Source: Psychroflexus halocasei (lineage in GTDB: Bacteria; Bacteroidota; Bacteroidia; Flavobacteriales; Flavobacteriaceae). Taken from it: DNA of 64,000 bases. Location: NCBI RefSeq assembly GCF_900107595.1, contig NZ_FNQF01000004.1:1-64000 (forward strand), read 5' to 3'. The translations under genes were made by a program, and so were the position numbers. The notes under the pieces were generated by a model, which searched no databases, was not told the origin of the DNA, and saw only the letters and a list, made by a program, of their open reading frames with translations. Positions 43,019 through 52,357 of the stretch are shown here, piece by piece (position 1 is the first letter of the stretch; every line of letters starts with the position of its first letter).

Positions 43019-45580
43019 ATGGATGACAATTTTTCTCCAAAGGTGAAGGAAGTTATTGCCTCAAGCAAAGAAGAAGCGCTTCGCTTAGGTCATGATTTCA
43101 TCGGTACAGAACATTTAATGCTAGGTTTGCTGAAAGATTCTTCAAGCAAAGCGATCAATATATTAGGAACTCTACAAATCGATTTAGAGCATCTCAAAAG
43201 AAAAGTTGAGATACTCAATCCTTCTGATCATGAAAATACAGCATTTAGCAATGAAAAGAAAAATTTGCACTTAACGCGTCAAGCTGAACGTGCATTGAAA
43301 ACTACTTTTCTTGAAGCTAAATTGTTTCAAAGCTCTTTGATCAACACGGCACATTTATTATTGTGTATTTTAAGAAACGAAAACGATCCGACAACAAAAC
43401 TTCTCAATAAATACAAAGTTGATTACGAGAATGTAAAAGAGGAATTTAAAACGATGTTGACTCAAGATGGGGATTATATAGACATGAATGACGATGAGAC
43501 ATTTAAATCTGAATCACCACAAGCTGATGATGAAACAAGTAAAAACCCTTTTTCAGGAAGTGTTTCTTCTAAAAAATCTAAAACTTCTAAAAAATCTAAA
43601 ACTCCAGTTTTAGATAATTTCGGACGCGATTTAACTGAAATGGCTGGAGAAGGTAAACTTGACCCTGTTGTTGGTCGAGAGAAAGAAATCGAACGTGTTT
43701 CTCAAATTTTAAGTCGTCGTAAAAAGAATAATCCTCTTTTAATCGGTGAGCCTGGTGTTGGTAAATCAGCAATTGCTGAAGGTCTTGCACTCAGAATTAT
43801 CAGTAGAAAAGTTTCGCGAATTTTATATGATAAGCGAGTTGTAACTCTTGATTTAGCAAGCCTCGTAGCTGGTACTAAATATAGAGGACAATTCGAGGAG
43901 CGCATGAAAGCCGTCATGAATGAACTTGAAAAAAATGATGATATTATTCTTTTCATTGATGAAATACATACCATTGTTGGTGCCGGCGGCGCAACAGGAA
44001 GCTTAGACGCGAGCAATATGTTTAAACCTGCTTTAGCACGTGGTGAAATACAATGTATTGGTGCAACAACACTTGATGAATACAGACAACATATTGAAAA
44101 AGATGGTGCTTTAGAGCGTCGTTTTCAAAAAATTATTGTTGAACCTACAACGATCGAAGAAACTATTGAAATTCTTCATAACATTAAAGAAAAATATGAA
44201 GATCACCACAATGTTTTATATTCTGATGAAGCCATTGAAGCTTGTGTGAAATTAACGAATCGCTATATGTCTGATCGTTTTCTTCCAGACAAAGCTATCG
44301 ATGCTTTAGATGAAGCTGGAAGTCGTGTTCATATTACTAATATGAATGTCCCTGAGCGTCTAATCAAGATTGAAAAAGAACTTGAGGAAATCAGAAAAGA
44401 AAAAAATTCTGTTGTCAAAAAGCAAAAATATGAGGAAGCGGCTCGATTAAGAGATAATGAAAAAACACTTGAGCAAAACTTAAAAGAAGCACAAGAAGAA
44501 TGGGAACGCGAATCAAAAGAAAATAAGATTAACGTTAATGATGAAAATATCGCTGATGTTGTTTCCATGATGACTGGCATTCCTGTTAATAGAATTGCTA
44601 AAACTGAAAGCAATAAACTAGCCGAATTACCAAATACCATCAAAGGTAAAGTAATTGGTCAAGAAGAGGCTGTCAATAAAGTTGTGAGAGCGATACAAAG
44701 AAATCGCGCAGGACTTAAAAACCCTAACCGACCAATTGGTTCGTTTTTCTTTTTAGGACAAACTGGTGTTGGTAAAACGCAACTTGCAAAAGTACTGGCA
44801 AGAGAGTTATTTGACAATGAAGATTCATTGATCAGACTTGATATGAGTGAATACATGGAGAAATTCGCAACTTCAAGATTAATCGGTGCACCTCCAGGAT
44901 ACATCGGTTATGAAGAAGGTGGACAATTAACTGAAAAAATCAGACGCAAACCTTATGCAGTTGTTCTTCTTGATGAAATTGAAAAAGCACATCCAGATGT
45001 TTTCAATATGTTATTACAAGTTTTAGATGATGGATATTTAACAGATAGTTTAGGTCGTAAAGTTGATTTTAGGAATACAATTATCATCATGACATCTAAC
45101 GTGGGTGCAAGAAAACTCAAAGATTTTGGAACTGGTGTTGGTTTTGGAACAAAGGCTCAACAAAGCCAAAAAGATGAAAATAACCGAAAAGTGATTGAAG
45201 GTGCTCTTAAAAAAGCCTTCTCACCAGAATTTTTGAACAGAGTTGATGATGTTATTATATTTAATGCGCTTGAAAAAGAAGACATTGAAAAGATTATTCT
45301 TATCGAACTAGAACAATTATTTGAACGCATTGCAAATATTGGATATCACTTGAAATTAACTGATGAAGCAATAGCTTTTATTGCCGGTAAGGGTTATGAT
45401 AGACAGTATGGCGCAAGGCCTTTAAACAGAGCTATTCAAAAATACATAGAAGATGCATTAGCTGAAAAAATTGTCAATTCTGATATAGATGAAGGTGATT
45501 CCATTTTAATGGATCACATCAAAGATGATGATAAATTGAGCATCAAAATCACAAAATTATCTCAAGAATTAGATTCTTAA
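43019..45580 (+). CDS. clpC: ATP-dependent Clp protease ATP-binding subunit ClpC
   Basis: An 853-residue AAA+ unfoldase. N-domain of two Clp_N repeats (1-150), AAA1 with GEPGVGKSAIAEG, a UVR-type middle segment KKQKYEEAARLRDNE, AAA2 with GQTGVGKTQLAK. In AAA2 the loop FGTGVGFGTKA carries the (V/I/L)GF tripeptide that docks ClpP, absent from ClpB; with the short middle domain this makes ClpC rather than ClpB. A low-complexity Ser/Lys stretch (SSKKSKTSKKSKTP) lies between N-domain and AAA1. Single gene, divergent from gyrA. Confidence 0.95.
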   Translation: MDDNFSPKVKEVIASSKEEALRLGHDFIGTEHLMLGLLKDSSSKAINILGTLQIDLEHLKRKVEILNPSDHENTAFSNEKKNLHLTRQAERALKTTFLEAKLFQSSLINTAHLLLCILRNENDPTTKLLNKYKVDYENVKEEFKTMLTQDGDYIDMNDDETFKSESPQADDETSKNPFSGSVSSKKSKTSKKSKTPVLDNFGRDLTEMAGEGKLDPVVGREKEIERVSQILSRRKKNNPLLIGEPGVGKSAIAEGLALRIISRKVSRILYDKRVVTLDLASLVAGTKYRGQFEERMKAVMNELEKNDDIILFIDEIHTIVGAGGATGSLDASNMFKPALARGEIQCIGATTLDEYRQHIEKDGALERRFQKIIVEPTTIEETIEILHNIKEKYEDHHNVLYSDEAIEACVKLTNRYMSDRFLPDKAIDALDEAGSRVHITNMNVPERLIKIEKELEEIRKEKNSVVKKQKYEEAARLRDNEKTLEQNLKEAQEEWERESKENKINVNDENIADVVSMMTGIPVNRIAKTESNKLAELPNTIKGKVIGQEEAVNKVVRAIQRNRAGLKNPNRPIGSFFFLGQTGVGKTQLAKVLARELFDNEDSLIRLDMSEYMEKFATSRLIGAPPGYIGYEEGGQLTEKIRRKPYAVVLLDEIEKAHPDVFNMLLQVLDDGYLTDSLGRKVDFRNTIIIMTSNVGARKLKDFGTGVGFGTKAQQSQKDENNRKVIEGALKKAFSPEFLNRVDDVIIFNALEKEDIEKIILIELEQLFERIANIGYHLKLTDEAIAFIAGKGYDRQYGARPLNRAIQKYIEDALAEKIVNSDIDEGDSILMDHIKDDDKLSIKITKLSQELDS

Positions 45581-45699
45581 TATACAGATTACTTGTTCAC
45601 AGGTTTAAATAAAATTGACCTGTGAACTATTTAGTTTTAATTAAGATAGTTTTATCCTAAATAATATTTGTTTTTTATTTTCGAAGTAAAAAGTATTTA

Positions 45700-45707
45700 T
45701 ATTTTTG
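45700..45707 (+). promoter_or_regulatory. -7 promoter box of cysH
   Basis: TATTTTTG (TAnnTTTG), 17 bp before the ATG at 45725. It lies downstream of the earlier TTG at 45668, so the shorter frame is the gene. Confidence 0.55.
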
Positions 45708-45724
45708 CCATTATATTCAAATTC

Positions 45725-46411
45725 ATGATTATAGACGAAAAAAGAAAATTTACAACAACTGATGTTGATGAATTAAATAATAAGTATAGAAAACTAAGTG
45801 TTTGCCAACGTATTGAAACTCTCTATCAAGACTTTGACATCAGTGAAGTGATGTTAACAAGCTCTTTTGCTGCTACATCTGCTTTTCTTTTAAAAATATT
45901 TTCTGACATTAATAAAAATCAAGTTGTTTATTTTATTGATACAGGGTATCATTTTGAAGATACGCTTAAATATAAAGCACAGCTCACCGAAAAATACGGA
46001 CTTAACGTAAAATCGATTAGTGCTATTAAAGAAGAGCATGAATTCACGACCCAAGATGAAACTTGGAAGAAAAATCCGGACTTTTGTTGCTCAATTAATA
46101 AAGTGAAGCCTTTAGAGAGAATTAAAGAGCACTACAATGTTTGGGTTTCTGGTTTGATGAAATGGCAAAGTGATCACAGAGAAACTCTGGACATTTTTGA
46201 AGTTAGAAATGGAATTTTGAAGTTTTATCCACTTTTAGATATCACAAAAGAGGAACGAGACGCATTCATTGAAAAATACCAACTTCCCTTTCATCCTTTA
46301 GTTGCCAAAGGCTATCACTCAATAGGATGTTCACATTGTACAGTTCCTGGTAAAGATCGAAGCGGACGATGGAATAACAATCCTAAAACTGAATGTGGGT
46401 TACACTTATAG
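45725..46411 (+). CDS. cysH: Adenylyl-/phosphoadenylyl-sulfate reductase
   Basis: A 228-residue enzyme of assimilatory sulfate reduction producing sulfite with thioredoxin. The catalytic Cys224 is in the C-terminal ECGLHL. Cys121-Cys122 and Cys202-x-x-Cys205 form the CC...CxxC set that binds [4Fe-4S], which marks the APS-reducing type rather than E. coli-type PAPS reductase. The PP-loop SSFAATSA is at about 46-53. The start is the ATG after the promoter box. Convergent with a double rhodanese gene (24 bp gap), so two sulfur-transfer genes meet here. Confidence 0.93.
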   Translation: MIIDEKRKFTTTDVDELNNKYRKLSVCQRIETLYQDFDISEVMLTSSFAATSAFLLKIFSDINKNQVVYFIDTGYHFEDTLKYKAQLTEKYGLNVKSISAIKEEHEFTTQDETWKKNPDFCCSINKVKPLERIKEHYNVWVSGLMKWQSDHRETLDIFEVRNGILKFYPLLDITKEERDAFIEKYQLPFHPLVAKGYHSIGCSHCTVPGKDRSGRWNNNPKTECGLHL

Positions 46412-46435
46412 AATCTCAGTAGAATTAATGATTTT

Positions 46436-47116
46436 TTATTTCTGAAAATTGGTTGGACATCTATAAGGTGTCAATTCAATATCATGCTCAATAATCTCAC
46501 TAAAACCTCCTTCAACATCCTTAACATTATCAAATCCTTTTATTTTTAATAATGATGCAGCAATCATACTTCTATAACCGCCTTGACAATAAAGGATACA
46601 AGGTTCTTTTTCAAAGCTCTGCTTCTGCTCTATCATATCATCTAAAGAAATGTTTTCAGCATTTTTAACATGCTGTGAATAGTACTCAGCTTTGTGTCTC
46701 ACATCGACAACTTTTTTATTTTCAAGACATGCTTTTGAAAATTCATCAACATTAAGTCTTTCTATTGAGTCAGTCTTTTTACTTGAGTTTTCCCACGATT
46801 GAAACCCTCCATCTAAATAACCTAAAATATTATGATAATCTAATTCATTTAGTAGAGTTAAACATTGCGAAAGACAAGATTCATCACAAACTAAAACTAT
46901 TTTTGTTTTTCTATCAGGAAAAATACGTGTCATCCAAGGTGCAAAATTATTACCTATACCTAAATTTAAACTATTTGGGATAAAAGACACCCTAAAAATT
47001 TCAGGATCTCTCGTGTCCAAAACATAAACATTATTACTTGATGTTTGACTTGCGAAATCTTCAACTGAAAGCGCTTTTAAATTTAGTTTTTTGGCTTCAA
47101 CTTGCGTGTTTAACAT
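46436..47116 (-). CDS. Tandem-rhodanese sulfurtransferase-like protein
   Basis: A 226-residue protein of two rhodanese domains. The first (15-110) has VYVLDTRDPEIFRVSFIPNSLN and an active loop LVCDESC with Cys78. The second (122-212) has VVDVRHKAEYYSQHVKNAENI and the active loop YCQGGYRS with Cys177. Both loops keep a Cys, so both could carry persulfide. No signal peptide. Convergent with cysH, suggesting sulfur metabolism. It may be the rhodanese half of the sulfurtransferase/MBL-type proteins common in the phylum, minus the metallo-beta-lactamase. Confidence 0.82.
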   Translation of the reverse strand: MLNTQVEAKKLNLKALSVEDFASQTSSNNVYVLDTRDPEIFRVSFIPNSLNLGIGNNFAPWMTRIFPDRKTKIVLVCDESCLSQCLTLLNELDYHNILGYLDGGFQSWENSSKKTDSIERLNVDEFSKACLENKKVVDVRHKAEYYSQHVKNAENISLDDMIEQKQSFEKEPCILYCQGGYRSMIAASLLKIKGFDNVKDVEGGFSEIIEHDIELTPYRCPTNFQK

Positions 47117-47201
47117 AATTAAAAACTTATATTTTGAATTGCGAATTTAGAGAAGTTATTTAAATGTTCTAATGTCTTTAATCATATTTGTTTAATATTA
47201 T

Positions 47202-47960
47202 TTAACGAATAAAAACAGGTTCTGCATCTTTTTTGGTTTCATCGGCAGTGAATTTATAGCCGTTCATATTAAAGTTTTTAATTCCTTCTAAATCATCAAC
47301 TTTATTTTTAATAATATGATTTACCATTTGTCCTCTCGCTTTTTTCGCATAAAAACTAATGACTTTGAGTTTACCGTTTTTAAAATCTTTAAATACAGGA
47401 GAAATCAATCTCGACTTAAATTTCTTCTTATCAATAGCTTTGAAATACTCTTGACTCGCAAGATTTACGAGTAATTCATCTTCTTTCATTTCGTCCTCAA
47501 GTGCTGAAGTTAATTTTTCTTTCCAATACTCATGAAGATTTTTGTTTTCATCTACCTTAAGTTTTGTACCCATCTCTAACCTGTAAGGTGAAATGACATC
47601 AAAAGGCCTCAGCATGCCGTACATTCCTGAAAGAATACGAAGTTTGTCTTGCAAATCTTCATATTCGTCTTTTTTAAAAGATTGTATATCTAACCCATCA
47701 TAAACATCACCATCAAACATAAATATGGCTGCTCTATCATCTTCCGTCTTTCCTGATTTTTTATCTTGATAGCGATCATAATTTAGCGCAGTTAATTTGT
47801 CGCTTATGCTCATCAATTCTGAAATTTCTTTTTTAGACATTTCTGCTAAAATATGATTTAGTTTATCAGCTTCTTTAGAAAATTGTTGTTTTGAATTATA
47901 ACGTTTATCGTAATCTGTTTCTAAATCAAGTGATTTAGCTGGTGATATTAAAATTTTCAT
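47202..47960 (-). CDS. yaaA: Peroxide stress protein YaaA
   Basis: A 252-residue DUF328/UPF0246 protein. N-terminal MKILISPAKSLDLETDY, central FDGDVYDGLDIQSF and GMLRPFDVISPYRLEMGTKL, C-terminal VISFYAKKARGQMVNHII. The family lowers free iron and binds DNA under peroxide stress in E. coli. Full length, single gene. Confidence 0.94.
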   Translation of the reverse strand: MKILISPAKSLDLETDYDKRYNSKQQFSKEADKLNHILAEMSKKEISELMSISDKLTALNYDRYQDKKSGKTEDDRAAIFMFDGDVYDGLDIQSFKKDEYEDLQDKLRILSGMYGMLRPFDVISPYRLEMGTKLKVDENKNLHEYWKEKLTSALEDEMKEDELLVNLASQEYFKAIDKKKFKSRLISPVFKDFKNGKLKVISFYAKKARGQMVNHIIKNKVDDLEGIKNFNMNGYKFTADETKKDAEPVFIR

Positions 47961-48107
47961 TGCAATAATTTTTAGTAAAAATAAGGATTTAAAGCCTATT
48001 TCAATAGAAATAAAATCGATTTAGTTAATTTTTATAATTTTCAACAAAATAAAAATATTTTAACAAAAATGACAATAGGTTTGTTTAGTTATTTTTAAGT
48101 TTAAATA

Positions 48108-48115
48108 TATATTTG
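48108..48115 (+). promoter_or_regulatory. Possible -7 promoter box of the acyl-CoA synthetase fusion gene
   Basis: TATATTTG (TAnnTTTG), 62 bp before the ATG at 48178. A TTTG 24 bp further upstream is a loose fit for -33. Confidence 0.4.
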
Positions 48116-48177
48116 AGTATAATCTAATCAGATTTTAGATTATCACTTATACAATCACTTACCACAATATAACTTTT

Positions 48178-51100
48178 ATGAATTACGAAAAAGAATACAA
48201 AAAAAGTATTGCTAATCCTTCACAATTTTGGTTAGATCAAGCAAGCAAAATCAAATGGTTAAAGCCTCCTCAAAAAGGCATAGAACAATCTGATGATGGC
48301 ATGTATCATTGGTTTGCTGATGGAAAAACAAACATGAGCTACCTCTGCATCGATCAACATATTGAAGATGGTTACGGTGATGAAGTTGCTCTGATTTACG
48401 ATTCTGCAGTCAGACAAAACATCATCAAATACACTTATAATGATCTCAAAAAAGAAGTTGAAAAACTGGCAGGTGGTCTTAAGAGTTTGGGGCTTAAAAA
48501 AGGAGACACCTCTGTCATCTATATGCCCATGATTCCACACGCCATTTTTAGCATGTTAGCTTGTGCAAGACTCGGCATCACTCATTCTGTTGTTTTTGGC
48601 GGTTTTGCTCCAAAAGAATTGGCTTTGCGAATTGATGATATCAAACCTAAAGTTCTCTTAACAGCAACTTCTGGGATTGAGGTTGATAGAATTATTCCTT
48701 ATAAACCAATGGTTGATGAAGCTATTAAAATGGCTAAACACAAGCCAGATAACGTCATTATTCATAACCGAAAATTAGGTGCTGAAAACCCTCAACAAAG
48801 TTATGATATAGATTATGATACTTTTGTGGAAAAATCAGAGCCTGAAACATATTTACCGCTTAATTCTGATCACCCACTTTACGTCTTATACACTTCTGGC
48901 ACAACAGGTTCGCCTAAAGGAATTATGAGGGATACTGGTGGTTATGCTGTAGCTTTAAAATATTCAATGACAAATGTCTACGATGCTAAACCTGATGAAA
49001 CATTTTGGGCTGCATCTGATATTGGTTGGGCTGTTGGACATAGCTTTACGACTTATGCACCATTAATCAATAGGACGAAAACCGTTTTATATGAAGGTAA
49101 GCCTGTCAAAACGCCTGATGCTGGTGCTTTTTGGCGTGTTATTGAAGAGCATCAAGTTAATGTCATGTTTGTTGCACCAACAGCTTTTCGAGCAATTAAA
49201 CGCGAAGATCCTGAAGGAAAATTGATTAAAAAATATGACATTAGCTCATTAAAATATCAATTTCTTGCTGGTGAGCGTTGCGATGAGCAAACCTTGAATT
49301 GGACAAAAAAACATTTAAAAGTTCCTGTTGTTGATCATTGGTGGCAAACTGAATCTGGTTGGCCAATTATTTCAAATTTCATGAACTCAGATCAACCTAT
49401 TGATCAACCTGTCTCATCTGTCGGTCGTCCTGTTCCTGGCTATCAAGTCGATATTTTAGATGAAGATGGTGAACTGGTTTCTGAAAATACTGAAGGCTAC
49501 GTTTCCATTAAACTTCCGCTTCCTCCTGGTTTTATGAGTGGTTTATGGGGTTCAATTGAACGTTATCGTGCAGGTTACTTAAACAGGTTTCCTGAATATT
49601 ATTTTTCTGGTGACGGTGGTTATAAAGATGACAAAGGAAATATATTTATCACTGGTCGTATAGATGATGTGATTAATGTTTCTGGTCACAGATTATCAAC
49701 TGCTGCACTTGAAGAAGCCATCGCAAGCCATGATGTTATTTCTGAATGTGCAGTTATAGGGATGGAAGATAACCTGAAAGGCCAAGTTCCACTAGCTCTT
49801 GTTGTTCCCAAAATTGGCGAAGAAAGCTATGAACACTTTAAGTTAGAATCTGAAATTATTCAAATGGTTCGTGATAAAGTTGGCGCAGTTGCTTCATTAA
49901 AAAATGTGATTGTTGTTGATCGTTTGCCAAAAACAAGAAGTGGTAAAATTCTTAGAAAAACAATCCGTAAAATTGTTGATGGCAAAAAATACAGCATCCC
50001 TTCTACCATTGAAGATCCGATGGTGATTAATGATATCATCGAAACTTTTGAGAAAGAAAAAGTGGGAGCTTTTGCCTACGATAAAGATATTGTCACGAAA
50101 TCTTTACGTGCGTTAACTGACACATATTACAATATAGATTCCTTAGCGAAGTATATGGATGTTTATCGTATTTCAGAAAACGATCCTGAAAACTTCTGGC
50201 ATACAATTGCTGAACGCAATTTTGATTGGCATCAAAAATGGGATCAAATTTTAGATTGGGATAAACAAAATGTTAAAGTGAGCTGGTTTAAAAATGCGAA
50301 ACTCAACATCACAGAAAATTGTATTGACAGACATCTAGATCGTCACGCCAACTCAAATGCAATTATATGGGAACCCAACAACCCCAATGAGGATACGGTT
50401 TACATCACTTATAAAGAATTACACAGACAAGTCAACAAAATGGCAAATGTGTTGAAAAAACAAGGCATCAACAAAGGTGATCGCGTTTGTATTTACCTGC
50501 CTATGATTCCTGATTTAACTGTTAGTCTTTTGGCTTGTGCTCGAATTGGTGCGATACATTCTGTGGTTTTCGCTGGATTTTCTGCTTCTGCAATAGCTTC
50601 AAGAATCAATGATTCTGGATGTAAATTACTTATTACTTCCGATGGCTCTTATCGTGGCAAGAAAACTTTAAATCTTAAAAACATCTGCGATGAAGCTTTA
50701 GAAAATTGTGAAACCATTGAAAAAACTTTGGTTGTCAAGAGAACACATGAAAAAGTAAACATGAAAGAAGGTCGTGATTTATGGATGCATGATCTTCTGA
50801 AGTCTGCAAGTTCTGAATGTAAAGCTGAAGTTATGGATGCTGAAGATCCTTTATTTATTCTATATACTTCGGGCTCTACAGGAACACCAAAAGGCATGGT
50901 TCATACAACTGCAGGTTATATGGTGAATACAGCTTTTAGTTTTAAGAATGTTTTTCAATATGAAAAAGGTGACGTTTACTGGTGTACAGCTGATATCGGC
51001 TGGATTACTGGTCATAGCTATATTGTTTATGGGCCTTTATTAAATGGAGCAACTTCTTTAATGTTTGAAGGAATTCCTTCTTATCCAGATTATGGTCGTT

Positions 51101-52035
51101 TTTGGGACATTGTTGACAAACATAAAGTCAATCAACTTTACACAGCGCCGACAGCTATTAGAGCTCTTGCTAAACAATCTATCAAGTTTGTTAATAATCA
51201 TGACTTAAGTTCTCTAAAAGTTCTTGGTAGTGTAGGTGAACCAATTAATGAAGAAGCTTGGAACTGGTATAATGATAATATTGGTAAAAAGAAATCTCCA
51301 ATTGTTGACACATGGTGGCAAACAGAAACTGGTTCTATTATGATTTCTCCATTACCTTATGTCACGCCAACAAAACCTACTTACGCCACGCTCCCATTAC
51401 CAGGAATTCAACCCACATTAATGGACGATAATGGCGATGAAATCACGGAAAATTCTGTTTCTGGTCGACTTTGCATTAAGTATCCTTGGCCAAGTATGGC
51501 AAGAACGGTTTATAACAATCATCAGCGCTATGTAGAAACTTATTTTTCAGCTTATAAAAATATGTATTTCACCGGTGATGGTGCTTTAAGAGATGAAGTT
51601 GGCTATTACAGAATTACAGGTCGCGTTGATGATGTCGTGATTGTTTCAGGTCATAATTTAGGTACTGCGCCAATTGAAGATGCAATTGATGAGCATCCAG
51701 CAGTTGCTGAAGCTGCCATTGTTGGATATCCGCATGATATTAAAGGAAATGCTTTAGCAGGATTCATCATTCTTAAAGAAGAAGGAGAATCTCGTGATCA
51801 TAATAATTTGCAAAAAGAAATCAATCAAATGATCACAAATAAAATAGGTCCGATTGCTAAGCTTGATCGGATTCATTTTGTTGATGCAGTACCTAAAACA
51901 AGAAGCGGCAAAATTATGCGACGTATTTTAAGAAAAGTTTCCTCTCAAGAATTTGATAATTTAGGAGATACTTCTACTCTACTTAATCCTGAAACTATTG
52001 ATAATTTAATTGAAATTGTCAAAAACGAATCATAA
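48178..52035 (+). CDS. Fused propionyl-CoA synthetase-like/acetyl-CoA synthetase
   Basis: A 1285-residue protein consisting of two complete AMP-forming acyl-CoA synthetases. Residues ~1-625 resemble PrpE/acyl-CoA synthetases: YTSGTTGSPKGI, HWWQTESGWPI, YFSGDGGYKD, and PKTRSGK with acylatable Lys590. Residues ~655-1285 match Acs: LNITENCIDRHL, YTSGSTGTPKGM, DTWWQTETGSIM, YFTGDGALRDE, and PKTRSGK with Lys1245. The linker (~625-655) runs straight into TYYNIDSLAKYMDVYR, the normal Acs N-terminus. No stop or frameshift separates the halves, and both keep all catalytic motifs. Cytoplasmic; activates acetate and probably propionate to their CoA esters via acyl-AMP. Confidence 0.9.
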   Translation: MNYEKEYKKSIANPSQFWLDQASKIKWLKPPQKGIEQSDDGMYHWFADGKTNMSYLCIDQHIEDGYGDEVALIYDSAVRQNIIKYTYNDLKKEVEKLAGGLKSLGLKKGDTSVIYMPMIPHAIFSMLACARLGITHSVVFGGFAPKELALRIDDIKPKVLLTATSGIEVDRIIPYKPMVDEAIKMAKHKPDNVIIHNRKLGAENPQQSYDIDYDTFVEKSEPETYLPLNSDHPLYVLYTSGTTGSPKGIMRDTGGYAVALKYSMTNVYDAKPDETFWAASDIGWAVGHSFTTYAPLINRTKTVLYEGKPVKTPDAGAFWRVIEEHQVNVMFVAPTAFRAIKREDPEGKLIKKYDISSLKYQFLAGERCDEQTLNWTKKHLKVPVVDHWWQTESGWPIISNFMNSDQPIDQPVSSVGRPVPGYQVDILDEDGELVSENTEGYVSIKLPLPPGFMSGLWGSIERYRAGYLNRFPEYYFSGDGGYKDDKGNIFITGRIDDVINVSGHRLSTAALEEAIASHDVISECAVIGMEDNLKGQVPLALVVPKIGEESYEHFKLESEIIQMVRDKVGAVASLKNVIVVDRLPKTRSGKILRKTIRKIVDGKKYSIPSTIEDPMVINDIIETFEKEKVGAFAYDKDIVTKSLRALTDTYYNIDSLAKYMDVYRISENDPENFWHTIAERNFDWHQKWDQILDWDKQNVKVSWFKNAKLNITENCIDRHLDRHANSNAIIWEPNNPNEDTVYITYKELHRQVNKMANVLKKQGINKGDRVCIYLPMIPDLTVSLLACARIGAIHSVVFAGFSASAIASRINDSGCKLLITSDGSYRGKKTLNLKNICDEALENCETIEKTLVVKRTHEKVNMKEGRDLWMHDLLKSASSECKAEVMDAEDPLFILYTSGSTGTPKGMVHTTAGYMVNTAFSFKNVFQYEKGDVYWCTADIGWITGHSYIVYGPLLNGATSLMFEGIPSYPDYGRFWDIVDKHKVNQLYTAPTAIRALAKQSIKFVNNHDLSSLKVLGSVGEPINEEAWNWYNDNIGKKKSPIVDTWWQTETGSIMISPLPYVTPTKPTYATLPLPGIQPTLMDDNGDEITENSVSGRLCIKYPWPSMARTVYNNHQRYVETYFSAYKNMYFTGDGALRDEVGYYRITGRVDDVVIVSGHNLGTAPIEDAIDEHPAVAEAAIVGYPHDIKGNALAGFIILKEEGESRDHNNLQKEINQMITNKIGPIAKLDRIHFVDAVPKTRSGKIMRRILRKVSSQEFDNLGDTSTLLNPETIDNLIEIVKNES

Positions 52036-52061
52036 TAATAAAAAGCCTTTTTGTACTTTTG

Positions 52062-52092
52062 AAAGCGACTACAAATCATTTGTAGTCGCTTT
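52062..52092 (+). terminator. Terminator after the acyl-CoA synthetase fusion gene
   Basis: 14-bp perfect stem AAAGCGACTACAAA / TTTGTAGTCGCTTT with a 3-base loop, then a T-rich stretch. Confidence 0.85.
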
Positions 52093-52105
52093 AATTTTGT
52101 TTAAA

Positions 52106-52357
52106 ATGATCTATAAAAAAGCTAAAATATTAGGACTCATTCTTTTTATTGGCACTTATATAATTTTTTGGTTTATCGTTTCTCAATTTACCGATAGCAT
52201 CGGTATTATAGGTTCTTTATCCGCAGTAATTACATTTATTTTAGCACCGAAAATTCAAAAATCTAGCAATTCAGAATCAGATGAAGTTGAAAAGGTCTCT
52301 TGGATGCTTGGTGAAAGTAACTTCAAGAAGCTTTATTACATTCTATTTAAGTCTTAA
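52106..52357 (+). CDS. Small membrane protein, unknown family
   Basis: An 83-residue reading frame starting MIYKKAKILGLILFIGTYII, after the terminator. A longer frame from 52010 would run through the terminator and the fusion gene's end, so it is not used. Two hydrophobic segments (~8-27 and 33-47) are followed by a Ser/Glu-rich cytoplasmic tail with EKVSWMLGESNFKK. Its stop overlaps the stop of convergent apbE by 4 bp. I do not recognise a family. Confidence 0.6.
   Translation: MIYKKAKILGLILFIGTYIIFWFIVSQFTDSIGIIGSLSAVITFILAPKIQKSSNSESDEVEKVSWMLGESNFKKLYYILFKS

Noticed and set aside
45668-45724. Hydrophobic N-terminal extension of CysH
   Set aside because: It begins with TTG and spans the TATTTTTG box; CysH is cytoplasmic and starts normally at 45725.
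48178-52035. Sequencing error joining two adjacent genes
   Set aside because: The junction contains a linker that belongs to neither enzyme's end and leads in frame into the usual Acs N-terminal sequence; a simple base error would have left a recognisable stop and start.
52010-52105. Upstream extension of the small membrane protein
   Set aside because: It runs through the end of the synthetase fusion gene and its perfect terminator hairpin.
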